The notes beneath the pieces were generated by a model. The model searched no databases, was not told where the DNA came from, and saw only the letters and a program-made list of their open reading frames with translations. Made by a program: the position numbers and the translations under genes. Shown in pieces: positions 11,233 through 22,124 of a DNA stretch of 64,000 nt. The stretch comes from Turnera subulata (taxonomy: Eukaryota; Streptophyta; Magnoliopsida; Malpighiales; Passifloraceae). How positions within the stretch are numbered: position 1 is the stretch's first letter; each line of letters starts with the position of its first letter. The stretch is from positions 66,288 to 130,287 of the forward strand of contig JAKUCV010003064.1 of NCBI GenBank assembly GCA_028386065.3, written 5' to 3'.

Positions 11233-12846
11233 TAGGGGTGAGCAAAAAATCCGAAATTCCAAAATCCGTACCGAATCCGAATAATCCGTCCCGGAAAAAT
11301 GAAGTCTGATCCGTTCCGAAACCAAATGGAATGGAACAGAATGGATTTTTTTTGTTTGGCAAGAAATGGCTTGGAAAGGATTTTTAATCCGAAAATCCGT
11401 GGGTATCCGAAAAATCTGTATAAGTTAATTAATATATATTCTATATAATAATAATTGAAGAATACAATTATAATATGCACAAAAAATTATTGGATTAGTA
11501 AATTTAGTAGTAAAAAATTAAAAATAAATTTAAAATTTCATATAAAATGTCATTTTTATAAAAAATAATAAAATATTTATCCTTACATAATTATTTCTCA
11601 AGTTATAAAAAATATTACATTACTTTAATCACTTAAATTATAAGATTTATAAGTTAGAAAAAAAATAGAATGGATATGGAACAAATATTTTTAAGAAAAG
11701 GTACATGTCCCTAAAAAAAAGGATAATTCTATGCGCTATATAAAGTGAAAATTATGAATTGAAAGAAGTGCGTACAAATAAATAAGAATACATAAATTTT
11801 AAAATTTATATAAAGTATAAAATTATTTTGAGAGAAAATTACAAAATATTTATCCCTACATAATTATTTTTTATTAAAAAATATTTTACTATTAAAATGG
11901 GAATGGAATTAATATTTTGGAAAAGGTACATATCACAGAAGAAAATTGATTAGTCTATGCATTGTATAAGGTGAAAGTTTTGAATTAAAAATATTCACAC
12001 AAGTAAATAAAAAATAATTATACCTAAATTTTAAATTTATAAAATGTATGAAAATATTTTGAGAGAAAAGTATAAGAAACTTATCCTTACATAATTGCGT
12101 TGTTATAAAAAAAATTATACTAATAGAATGAAAAAAGATTAATATTTAAGAAAAATAGATATATGTCCCGTGAAAATTTTTTTTACTGTATGAGTTGTAT
12201 AAAGTAAAGACGCTAGTACAAGTAAAAAAAGAAAAATTTACATAAATTTAAAAATTATTATAAAGTATAATAGTACTTTGAGAAAAAAATTGTAAAATAT
12301 TTATCCTATAGTTACCTTGTTATGAAAAATATTACGTTATGTTAATTTTTAAAATAAAACCTATGAATAAAAAAATAATAAATAAAAAGATGTAACAATA
12401 ATATAAATTTCTAAAAAATCATCTCTGATATATAATAAAGCAAAAGTTTTGCAAAAAGTAAATGGTAAAATTTAATAAAGGTAAAGAAGTGTGCAAATGA
12501 TTTTTTTCTCTTTATTTAGAATATGGAAAATAATTTTTTTGAAATAGTTAAAGTGCAAACCGCGATACTTTCATATTAATACATCGGTTTGCACTTTATT
12601 TTTAATTCAGCACCCTTTTGCACTTCAATTCTTTTTTGTAGTTGCAATTAATAAAACATATGACACAAACAATATATCCATGGAGATCCGAAAATCCGTA
12701 TTATTTGCTCCGAAAAATATGGTATCTGAAAAGTGTGGAGTCCGAGAATTAAAATGGAAGTGATATCCGAAAAAAAGATTCGAGCTATTTGGATATCTGA
12801 TCCGAAATTGTCATACGGAACGGAGACTGTTTCGTGCTCACCCCTA
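11233..12846. mobile_element. Non-autonomous hAT-type element with 8 bp TSD
   Basis: A 1614 bp insertion with inverted ends TAGGGGTGAGCA and TGCTCACCCCTA and a perfect 8 bp duplication CACACAAC (11225-11232 and 12847-12854). The 8 bp TSD and the TAGGGGTG-type end indicate the hAT superfamily. The interior is AT-rich and has no transposase. Subterminal copies of ATCCGAAAATCCGTA-like motifs occur at both ends (about 11258-11430 and 12680-12800), probably transposase binding sites. It sits between the putative TATA box and the start codon of the captured F-box-like exon. Confidence 0.93.
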
Positions 12847-12863
12847 CACACAACCCAAAAAAT

Positions 12864-13100
12864 ATGGAAATCATTACCATATTCCTCCTCCCATTTCTAA
12901 TATTACTACCAATTATGATAGGGAAACAATTAGCACAAAAAAAAACGCCAATGGAGCAAGCTAAAAACAAGAAACAAAAACACAACGGCGATACACGAAA
13001 TACAAAGGAAGCTCAAGAGCAGCCTGAAAATTACTTCGACAAATTACCAGAGGAAGTAACACTACATATTTTTGCACAAGCAGTCCAAAAATCACAGTAA
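12864..13100 (+). pseudogene. Captured host gene fragment, F-box-like first exon
   Basis: The frame starts at ATG 12864. It encodes a hydrophobic N-terminal segment (MEIITIFLLPFLILLPIMIG), a Lys/Gln-rich linker and then YFDKLPEEVTLHIFAQAVQK, which resembles the start of an F-box domain (LPxEVxxxIF). F-box proteins are substrate adaptors of SCF ubiquitin ligases. The frame stops right after this, but a good splice donor (ACA|GTAAGC at about 13097) overlaps the stop, so it is probably an exon end. Location beside Helitron helicase sequence suggests capture. The F-box call rests on about 14 residues. Confidence 0.45.
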
Positions 13101-13671
13101 GCATTTGGAAGCAGAAGACAAAGGTAAAAAAAAAACTCCACTCGCATTTAAAAATATTTCTCAAACCAGAAATAGTGTATAGTAAATATCTGAAATAATT
13201 TATTCTTACTTTTAACAATAATAATTTATACTTTTTTTAATAATTTATTTCTCCAACAATATTATCTGCCTTGCTATTTTTTTTAAAAAAACCGGACATT
13301 ATATAATACGCGAAAAATTGGCAAAAAAGGGAAGTTTAAATTAAAATACCAATTTGAAAAAAAAAAAACAACTACAAAGGCAGCGAAACTTGGTATCGAA
13401 CTAGTAGTATTAAATGATTGTTTCATTCAAAGTTTGGAGATGATATAGGCCCTCTATCAGATTTCCGGCCGTCCAAAGCATTGTGCCCATTTGACAAAAA
13501 TTCCAGTAAACACGGATGGAAATTCTGGTTTTGCCTAGCAAGGATAGTTAGACTCCATATTATTGCGGGGATCCCCAAATAAATTTTCATTACAAATATA
13601 CTATAACTCATGAATTTTGAAAACTAAGACATTTGGTGACAACTCATCATGCTTAATTAATTGTAAATGCA

Positions 13672-14255
13672 CGGGAAGCATGTCTAGCTGGTTTAACTCG
13701 TGGCTTTGCATACCTGCCAGTTTACCACTCAGTTGGGTTCCACCGCATGGGATGTATGTCAATATAAATGCTGATGTGGCTGTCGGTTTGATTAACAACG
13801 GGGCGGCGACTGGAGGTGGCTAGGAATTCTTTGGGTCAGTGGGTGTGCGGATTCACTCACAAGACGGTTTCTTGATCAGTGATCATGGCGGAGCTGCAAG
13901 CAATTGCTGATGGGCTATTATTGGCAGTCGAAAGTGATTTTCGGTGGGTAATTGTTGAATCGGATAATCAGGGAGCTATACAGGTCCTGAATGGGCAACT
14001 TTCATGCAGGTTGCAGCAACACCCTGTTGTGACTAGCATCCGTCTCCTCCAAGCTACTCTGGATGAAGTGCAGTTCCAATGGTGTTATCATGAGGCGAAC
14101 CAAGCCGCTGACTATCTTGCTCGGTTGGCATTAGTGACCAACACAGAGTTCACTATCTTGCAAGATGCTTCGAGAAGCATGCTACGCGTCTTACATGTTG
14201 ATTTGCAGTCTATACCCTGTTGTAACTTAGTTTCTTTGGTTGTAACAAAAAAAAA
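13672..14255 (+). pseudogene. 5'-truncated LINE, RNase H end, with 13 bp TSD
   Basis: The insertion is flanked by AATTGTAAATGCA at 13659-13671 and 14256-14268 and ends in a poly(A) run (14247-14257). It encodes the RNase H-like domain found at the C-terminus of plant LINE ORF2: SWVPPHGMYVNINADVAVG, then MAELQAIADGLLLAVESDFRWV, IVESDNQGAIQVLNGQ and a WCYHEANQAADYLARLA end. A stop and a frameshift separate the first part (about 13690-13823) from the second (13879-14260). Truncation at the 5' end is normal for LINE insertions. Confidence 0.93.
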
Positions 14256-14284
14256 AATTGTAAATGCATTTCTTTGCCTACATA

Positions 14285-14566
14285 CAGGGGCGGATATAGG
14301 GGGGAGAAAGCAGGGCCCAGGCCCCCCCTAAAATCCTGTAATATATGTTTATGGTAATAAAAATTACCAAAAGTGGCTTTGGTTCAGTGGCTATTGTGTT
14401 TGGGAGGTTGTCGTGATATCGTGGGTTCGAGTCCCATCTTAACCCATTTTGGCATTTTTTCCCCTATAAAACTAAATACAGCCACAAAATGTAAATATTT
14501 GGCCCTCCTAAGAAATTATGTTGCTAATTTCGTCCCCCCTAAAAAATTTTTCTAGATCCGCCCCTG
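14285..14566. mobile_element. hAT-type MITE with 8 bp TSD
   Basis: A 282 bp element with inverted ends CAGGGGCGGAT and ATCCGCCCCTG and a perfect duplication CCTACATA (14277-14284 and 14567-14574). The CAGGGGCGGA terminus with an 8 bp TSD is typical of a widespread plant hAT MITE group. It has no transposase. Its centre carries a tRNA-like pol III promoter. Confidence 0.95.
14374..14434 (+). promoter_or_regulatory. tRNA-like pol III promoter (A and B boxes) inside the MITE
   Basis: TGGCTTTGGTTCAGTGG (14374-14390) resembles a tRNA A box, and GGTTCGAGTCC (14424-14434) is a perfect consensus B box, about 34 bp apart as in tRNA genes. The stretch looks like the head of a tRNA-derived SINE. No full cloverleaf could be made out, so it is not called a tRNA gene. 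Confidence 0.6.
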
Positions 14567-14699
14567 CCTACATATCCTCATGTAAATATATACCTTTTAA
14601 TGGGTCATGTGGCATCCTACGTGTTATCTTATATGTTTAAAAAGTTAAAAATATTTTTACTTTGGAAGATCCCACCATCCACCCTTCAGTTTCTATTGC

Positions 14700-16085
14700 A
14701 TCCTCTCTGTCGACCCTTACTACTCCTATCCCGACACCGACACCTAAACTTAACCTCATTCACCCCGAGCCCTGTCCCTAACCATGTTCACACTTCTGTA
14801 GATGCTTCTCCTGTCCAGTTTGTTATCAAGAAAACATGAAAGAGGTTGCCCCGGGGTTTAGTTATCTGATACTATTTCTTTTGTGGGTACTCTGACTAGT
14901 AAGAGACATCTTGATTTGGTAGCTGTGGAGGTTGTTGAGATGGAATTAGATCCGGTGGAGAAACGATCCAAGGGACCAATGGATTTCTCTTCTGATAGTC
15001 ATTACTCGGCGGAGTTAGTGGAGGCTCTGGAACAGCCTTACCCAACGCAATGAGGGCCATTGTGTGGAACTGTCGCCAGCTTGGGACTCCATCGACAGAA
15101 AGAACATTGTTTGAACTTCTACGGTTTGAGCTTCCCATGTTGGTTTTCCTTCCTGAAACCAAATTGTTCACTTCTGAATTTCGTCGTTTAAATATTAAAC
15201 TAAGATGTTCCAATGTTTTGACTGTTGATAGTGATGCTTCGGTGGTGGCCGTCGTGGAGGTTTGGCACTTTTATGGTCTGATAGCCTATATGTTACTCCT
15301 CTATCCCAATCTCCTCATCATAATGATAGTGTATCGAGCCCTGCTGTTTCCTACCTTTGGCATTTTACTGGCTTCTATGGTTGGTCGGAGCAATCTCTCA
15401 AACATCATAGCTGATCTCTTTTGCGTTCATTGTCTTTAGCCATTCCTCTTCAATGGGTTTTGATGGGTGATTTTAATGAAATTCTAATAATTCGGAGAAA
15501 GAGAGGGGTCGGTTGCACTGTTATCAAGCTGTGGATGCTTTTCGGGATTCCCTTAGAGATTCTTGCTTATGTGATCTCGGATACCTAGGTCACCCCTTCA
15601 TTTGGACGAATGGACAGTCTATTCCTAATGATATTCAAGAAAGACTTGATCGTGGTCTAGCAACGACAACCTGACTGTCCTTATTTCTCCATGCTCGGAT
15701 AATCCACCTTCCCTGTACTCATTCGGATCATTGCCCTATTCTGTTGAGGTTTGACATGCTTATACAAACACATGAACCTAAAGCTCGACCCTTTCGCTTT
15801 GAATCTATGTGGTTGCAGGATTTTTCTTTTCAGGAAGAAGTTCAGATGGCTTGGGTTCTATCTTCCTTTGTGGATGGGGCTGCCAAATTTATTCCTCAAT
15901 TATCTTTATGTTCTTCTTGGCTTACACATTGGCAACAAGATACTTTTGGTTCTGTTAATAAGTAGCTAAAAATGTGCGCTAAAAGCTTCTCTTTACAGTC
16001 CTACCCACAAGATGATGCAATCGTTCAAGCCTCTCACGAGCTGCAGAAACAATTTGATGAACTTTGGACCCAACTTTCTAGAGTT
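14700..16085 (+). pseudogene. LINE fragment: end of ORF1 and ORF2 endonuclease
   Basis: ORF1 ends at a TGA (15051-15053) that overlaps the ORF2 ATG (15050-15052) in an ATGA. ORF2 begins MRAIVWNCRQLGTPSTERTL and has LVFLPETKLF, the start of the APE-type endonuclease. Later, broken frames encode MGDFNEI (about 15464), a DLGYLGHPFIWTN region (about 15575) and SDHCPILL (about 15725), the catalytic and core motifs of this nuclease. The RT is absent: near 16085 the sequence changes abruptly to an opposite-strand Copia fragment. It is therefore a rearranged LINE. 14575-14700 has no recognisable content. Confidence 0.88.
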
Positions 16086-17030
16086 GAATTAAGAACTTCT
16101 TTATCCATAACAATTTTTTGCTTGCTTCCATTGCTAAAATAAAATTCAGCTTCTCTTGTTGACAATGCAACACACTTTTGTAGTCTCGACTGTCATGACA
16201 CAGCTCTCCTAGAAAAATTAAGGTATCCTGATGTAGATTTTTTGGAACTAACATCACCAGCCATACTTGCATTAATGTATCTAGCCAGCACTAGTTTGTT
16301 TTCTCCATGACACAAGCACATTTTGGAGGTTCCTCGAAGATGTCTGAGAATCCATTTAACAACATTTCAATTCTCTTTTCTAGGATTTGAAAGGTTTCGA
16401 CTTACCACACCAACTACGTGAGCAATATCTGGTCGGGTACATACCATGGCATACATCAAGCTTCCAACTGCTGAAGCATATGGAACTCGTTTCATCTCTC
16501 TCTTCTCCTCATCTGTGAAGGGACTCTGCTCTGAACTTATTCTAAAGTAGTTAGCAAGAGGACAACTAACTGCTTTAGCCTTATCCATGTCGAACCTCTA
16601 GAGTACTTTCTCAATGTACTTCTCCTGAGACAACCATATCTTCTTAGTTTATCGGTCTCGAATAATTATCATCCCGAAAATTTGTTTTGTTAGCCCCAAG
16701 TTTTTCATGGCGAAAAATTTGCTTAGCTGTGCTTTCAAGCTGTTGATTTTGGAAACATTCAGGCCAACAATTAACATATCATCCACATAGAGCAATAGGA
16801 TGATGAAATCATCGTCAGAAGATTTCTGAACGAACAGACAGTGATCTGAAGTAGTCTTCTTGTAGCCCTGTTGCTCCATCACATACTTAAACTTCTATAC
16901 CACTGTTTTGAGACTTGTTTTAAGCCATAAATGCTTTTCCTCAATCTGCAGACATAATCCTCTTTTCCTTTCTGTTGGAAACCCTCTAGCTGCTCCAAGT
17001 ATATCTTTTTTCCAAGTCACTGTGAAGGTG
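16086..17030 (-). pseudogene. Ty1/copia pol fragment: RT palm to RNase H
   Basis: Minus-strand frames encode LLYVDDMLIVG with the catalytic Asp pair and a QIFGMIIIRD motif (16649-16882). Next comes a YASAVGSLMYAMVCTRPDIAH region (16367-16588), then RNase H pieces (STSGYL, an ALSTREAEF-like stretch, 16086-16272). At the right end the frame goes back to a YGLKQ and GDLE region of the RT fingers. Stops and frameshifts separate the pieces, and both ends are abrupt. No LTR of this element is visible, so it is a relic. Confidence 0.9.
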
Positions 17031-18312
17031 TGAAAATCCCAAATTTGACCCACTAATAATCTATTAATTGGAATTATAGATGTATTTTTGTCTGTGGATT
17101 AATGAGAAGATTTAATCCTAGGCTGAAATGTGTTTTTGATTTAATGTAATAGAATTTTAATATTTTGTTATTTTTGAATTCTTAATATAATTTGCTTGGG
17201 ATTATTGAGATGATTTAATTCTGAGTTTAAATATATTTAAGGTCTGATTTTAATAAAATAGGAATATTTTGCTGATTTAGGCTTTTTATTTATTTTGGAC
17301 CTTTTTGAGATATTTTTAGGTTTAAAATAAGTTAAGAGTTTGGACCAATAGAATATGAACCCTCCAGCAATGTTAGCCCATAAAAAACATAGAGTTTAAC
17401 AGGCCTTTAATCCTAATTTTTGTGGAAATTTGGATTAAAAATATTCCTTCTTTGTCTTTGATATTTTATGGTAATTAGAGTGGAGTAGAGAGAAAGTAAA
17501 GAAAATAGGAAAAAGGGTGAAGGTAGGCTACAAGTTAGGGTGGTTTTTTGGGAGAAAACAGGCAAAAACTGATCAGGAAGGGCCCGAGAATCAAGTAGAA
17601 TCGAATTAAAGAGGATCGGGCCGAAAAAGGGAAGAACAAAAGTAGAAACAAGCACCGGCGGCCATCGACGGCTTTGCAACATGACCGCCAAGCCCTGGCA
17701 GTCGTTGCGAGAGGACCGCCGGGGTTGGGAGGAGACGACTCCCAGTTTCTGCAGTTTTCTTCTTTTTTCATGTTTTCTTGATTCTAGGTATCTACCGTTG
17801 AATCTAGGGTTCCAATCTCGACCCTTGAAAGAATTCTCTCTTTCTACGCTTAGAAACCCTAGTAAGGGCTGAGATTCTGGAGAAATCTCGTGGAGAAGAG
17901 TAGCAACAAGGTAGCAGTGAGAGGAGAGCAAGACAAGGACAAGAAGGAGGCGGATAAAGGCAAATTGTTGGAGAAAAGAGGTGATTCCAGAGAGGAAGGT
18001 TCCAGTGGGAGCAGTTTTAGAAGAATCATGATATCTGAAGTTGTAGACGTCGGATTGCTGCGTTCTTGGTGTTTGTGAAAAGCTAAGAGCGAGACTACAA
18101 GTTTTCTGTTGACTTTAGACGTTGATCCGGCCTCCTTCCACATCGAATTACTACTTGAAGTCGGGCCAAGATTCTGTTGAGAAGTGGTAAGCGCATAGGA
18201 GCAAGAGGAGGGCTTCAAAAGGTAATCTTATCCAATTTTTCTTGCTGAATGATTACTGTGACGTGTTGTTTGTTGACCAAAAATTAGGATTAATCACCTC
18301 CTAGTACTAAAC
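17031..18312 (+). repeat. LTR-like sequence, unclassified
   Basis: The right border of the Copia relic passes into TGTGAAAATCCCAAATTTGACCC (from about 17029), a TG-type LTR start. Repeated GAGATGATTTAATC-like motifs and a transcribed-looking GC-richer block (17640-18210) follow. Two overlapping frames there (17413-17931, minus) are low complexity and not convincing. A splice-donor-like AAG|GTAATC lies at about 18219. Neither the other end nor a TSD was found. A distant relative in reverse orientation may lie at 25279-25610. Confidence 0.4.
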
Positions 18313-19628
18313 TGTGATTAACCATGTTGATTATCTGGTTTTGATGACTAACAAATTACAAGTCTGTTATGTAGCTTTGCTTGTGTTGATTTTCGCTTAC
18401 AGGAAAAACTATGGTTTCTACGGATACCATATCTTGGACACACGACATATGGTTTTTATCGATACCATATCTGCGAAGCTGTCATTATCAACTTTTTGAG
18501 CAAGTTGCGTGTGCTCCTGCAAGCATTTGAATCCCACTTCCAACGTTCAGAATTGGTGAACAAGTAAGAGAAAAGGTTCAAAAATATGCAACAAATATTC
18601 TCTCTCATCTACCATAAAGATGGTCCTCTTGGTGGTCCAAACTTGCCGAAAATAGAAACACTTTGCAACCAAGGGGATGCAACTTGCTAACTGGTCCTCA
18701 CACATATTTCTAACGCTCAAGATCAAAGAGCAAGTAAGAGAGATGTTCCAAGAGATGTTATCTCTTAAAGATGGTGGACCAAACTTTCCAGAAATAGCAA
18801 TACTTTATGACCAAGGAGTTGACATAAATAAGTGGCCCCAACTTGGAGTAATTGTGAACTCAAGTCAACTTAGAGATTCAAGGAGTCGTTAAGGAACTGT
18901 TGGAAGACTTTCCCCCAAGATTCAAAAGTATATAAGTGGACTCACAACACCTCTGAAAGTTGTTTCAGCCACTTTGAAATGTTCTATGCTTTGAAGATAT
19001 GGTTTTTGCTGGAAACAAACCTCTGAAAGATTCTATATTTTGAATTGAGCTTACCTTATCAGAATCTTCTGTGCTAAACCCTTTCTAAATACCTCTTGAG
19101 TGAGTCACTCCTGGGGTTATCTTTTTGAGGTGATTATGAGCAAGACTTGGATTAGTTTTGCTAGGAACTCAAAGCTAGGATTAGCTTTTGAGGGTAGGTT
19201 TGAAGTTTGAGCCTTGGAAAAAGCTTTGGTATAGGTTAGAAAGTGAGTCTTAGAAAAACTCCTGTAAAGGTTAGAGCTGAGCTTGTGAAAAGCTTGAGTG
19301 TAGGTTAGAGCTGATCCTGTGAAAAGCTTAGGTTTAGAGCTGAACCTGCAAAAGCTTGTAAAGGTTAAGGTTGAACCCGTAAAAGCCTAAATATAGTTAG
19401 TGTTTGAAATCCTAAAGGAAGGAACCTTTAGGTAGTGGAGTACCAGGTGAGGGGGAACCACTCTAAATCTCTTGTGTCAGCTCTTCTTCCCTATCTTATT
19501 CTCATGCTCGTTTCAAGTCACACACTCACTCTCCCAGAATCTGGTTTCACAAAAACCAGATCTTTCTAAACTCAAAAAATATTTCTATGCATAATTCACC
19601 CCCCCTCTTAGGCACTTTTGGGCCTCCA
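18313..19628 (+). repeat. 5' LTR of the SIRE-type element
   Basis: Starts near TGTGATTAACCATG and ends GGGCCTCCA just before the PBS. Between 19130 and 19400 the motif GGTTAGAGCTGAGCCTGTGAAAAGCTT recurs about five times at 30-45 bp spacing. The 3' LTR is missing, so the left boundary rests only on the TG start. No gene is present. Confidence 0.6.
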
Positions 19629-19630
19629 AT

Positions 19631-19642
19631 TGGTAGCTAAGC
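19631..19642 (+). other. Primer binding site of the SIRE-type element
   Basis: TGGTAGCTAAGC, two bases after the LTR end. It matches the initiator tRNA-Met complement TGGTATCAGAGC in 9 of 12 positions, with the same GC in place of TC as in the other families of this window. Confidence 0.6.
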
Positions 19643-19684
19643 TGCGTCCTCAGTGCAAAGGAGTAACATCCAAAGGCAAAGATC

Positions 19685-20601
19685 ATGGCTTACGAGGGTA
19701 CAAGCATCAACAAGGCATCCCACTTTAATGGTGCCAAATTTGTCTTTTCAAAGGTCAAGATGAAGAAACATTCGAGTGGAAGAAATCCCAAGGGTGTAAT
19801 GTTTGATGAATCCAAGAAGGATTCTTTGGTGTGTTTTGGATGCAACTGATTAGGGCATATCATATCTGATTGCCCATACCAAAAGAAAGGGAGATATCGT
19901 TCCTCAAAAACCAAAGGAAAGAAGGTTGCAGTTGCTTGGGATGAATCGTATTCTTCAAGTGATTCAGACATAAAGACGGCAAGAAATCTATGCTTCACGG
20001 CTCATGGAGAATCTGAGGTAAATGACTCTCCTGGCTTCATTTTTGTTGAATTACTAGAAGCATTTAGTGAATTGCACGATAAGTGTAGGCTAGTCCTTAA
20101 GAAAAATAAGGAATATAAGAAACAAATTGATATTCTTGAATCTGATGCTGAAGCTCACAAAAATGCTTATGAGAAACTTAATCATGCTCATTCTGATGCA
20201 TTAAAAATCTGTGAAAACTTGGAGTGAAAAACTTGTTGTGCAAAATACTCATGATGAGCTAGAAAAGAAAATTGCTTATAGTATTGCTATGTGTGATAAG
20301 TTGGTAAAGGAGAATGATGAGCTTAAGAAGGATGTTGAGGATCTGAAATGTTCCCTTGAGATATTTACAAATCGAACAGATAACCTAAATATGTTGCTAG
20401 GGCAGCAAAATTATTCATTGTAAAAAGAAGGAATAGGGGCTACACATATGGTTTCTAATAAACCAAATCCATTGTGTGTTTTGTTAGGGCTGAATCTAGT
20501 GTGCTATATAAACTTGACACCTTATATAGGATTTTTAACAAATCATATAAATCTGTGAAAACTATTAAGACAGGTTCTAGTATGCCAAGTAGACATATGG
20601 T
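19685..20601 (+). pseudogene. SIRE-type gag, nucleocapsid part
   Basis: Starting MAYEGTSINKASHFNG, the frame passes through a basic region to a zinc knuckle CFGCN*LGHIISDC, in which a stop replaces one residue but all four metal ligands C-C-H-C remain. A Ser/Asp-rich stretch and a long Lys/Glu/Asn coil follow (about 19990-20420), typical of the SIRE gag tail. Much of the capsid region before the knuckle is missing, since the knuckle is only about 50 codons from this start, so an internal deletion is likely. The frame then breaks before the solo LTR. Confidence 0.78.
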
Positions 20602-22124
20602 TGTTAGTGTAATATGCCCAAAAGCCAATCAATGGATGATTGTACATAGTCATGTTAATATATTAAGGTTATTCCAATAAGTATGTTTATGAGATAAAAA
20701 CTTGCACATATTTATAACCCTAGAATATTTTATATTCTTAAATGTCCCTAGTCGATTATTATTATGGATGGGTTGTAATAATAAATTAAGACTAGCGTAT
20801 ATTGAGAATTATATGAGATATGAATTCTACATACGGGTACAAGTTAGAGAACTTGTGGACTGGACCGACCCAACATAAGAACACTACATGGAACGCTATA
20901 TGATTATCATTAGTGGTTCTTATATGTATTGTCCTTAGACCTGAGATCATCAAGGTTCCCAACATGTGAGTCATATAGTTTGATATTACTCTTGGCTATT
21001 CGTAACTGAGTAGACCTTAGTGTAATCATTGGGTATATGATATAATGTGTAGTGGGTTTTGCATGATCAGGATGGAATTCGTCCAACCCATATAATGGGT
21101 ATATTATCATTTGGGCTTCTTGATAGAGTTGAACTGTAAATGCATGGCCATGCTCAGATTATGTGATATGGTGATATCATTAGTATCCGTTTTACATAGT
21201 TGACTCGGGGATCAAGAAACTTAGATTAAACTTATACGAGAATGACGTATTCCATGTCTAGTGTTTGATCTTGATAATGGGACGAAAGGACGATGACATG
21301 TTCCGAGGCATATTGAATCAGTACTGATCTTGTCGTTTGGGTAGCAATGATGTGTTGCTAGACACCGCTCATTGTTTATAATTGTAAAATGAGATTTTAC
21401 AATTATTGCCAAACGTTACAAGTGCTTACAGGGTCACACACTTAGAACTGTTGATTCGAGCTGGTGGTTGAACTATGGTTGGACCGTGGTTCGACCAAGG
21501 TGTTGGACCATGGTTGGACTGTGGTTGGACCAGGGTCATTTTGGTTCACTAATTCTCTGAATTATTGAACCAGAATTAGTAATGTGATGTGTTGATATAT
21601 GATAATGCATTAGCGGTAGACAAGATAATGGGAATCATAATCATGATAGTTGGTGGACCATTATGTTGGCCATTGTGCTGGCCATTTGTCTAATTAAACT
21701 ATGCATTGATTGAGAATGAGTATAGTGTGAAGGGTAATCAGATTATCTTGAGCTTGCATTCTGAGTTTTTCAGACTTGTAAGAACCCATACACACACCCC
21801 TTTCTTTGAGAAAGAAAGAAAACATCACAAATACAAGTTCTAGCTCCCGGAAATCTGCAGCTAGCACTGTTGTTCGGGAGTGCTCGGGTTGGTAATCGTG
21901 AGACGATTTTCGGCTAGTTATCGATGGTTCGTGTGGATACCATAGAGGAGCAGAATTTCTGTCCGGTTCTTACTGATACAACCAAACAGTTGAGTGAAAG
22001 ATCTCAATCATTTCCAGGTACGATTTTTGTTATTCGGTTTACTCTGTTTCACATGGATCCTCCATGAGTACCGGGTCTTTCTGCTGCATTTTGATTGTCA
22101 AGTTTGCATGCCCGGTTACTTACA
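20602..22124 (+). mobile_element. Solo LTR of the Copia-A family, TSD ATGGT
   Basis: A 1523 bp TG...CA sequence flanked by ATGGT (20597-20601 and 22125-22129). It starts TGTTAGTGTAATATGCCC and ends GCCCGGTTACTTACA. It is the same family as the LTRs of the 49738-62731 Copia element, in the opposite orientation. A block at about 21463-21535 repeats GGTTGGACCATGG-type units around the palindrome ACCATGGT. Solo LTRs arise by recombination between the two LTRs of one element. Confidence 0.95.

Larger units (their letters stand above)
8605..13660 (+). mobile_element. Helitron-like remnant, interrupted
   Basis: AT-rich DNA around a Pif1-type helicase fragment (10020-10829) that is characteristic of the C-terminal half of the Helitron Rep/helicase protein. 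It also holds a captured F-box-like exon (12864-13100). The segment is broken by a polyadenylated retroposon (8654-9302) and a hAT element (11233-12846), and on the left by Tekay-1. I could not find the 5' TC end or a convincing 3' hairpin plus CTRR end, so the limits given are only the edges of the surrounding elements. From 13101 to 13658 I see no gene. Confidence 0.55.

Noticed and set aside
13381..13405. Helitron 3' end at CTAGT near 13401
   Set aside because: There is no hairpin in the 20 bases before it, unlike the convincing end at 25834.
14374..14450. tRNA gene
   Set aside because: A and B boxes are present but I could not form acceptor and anticodon stems, and the sequence lies in a MITE.
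17413..17931. Protein of 172 residues on the minus strand
   Set aside because: The composition is low complexity, it lies in LTR-like sequence, no domain is visible, and a competing frame lies on the other strand.
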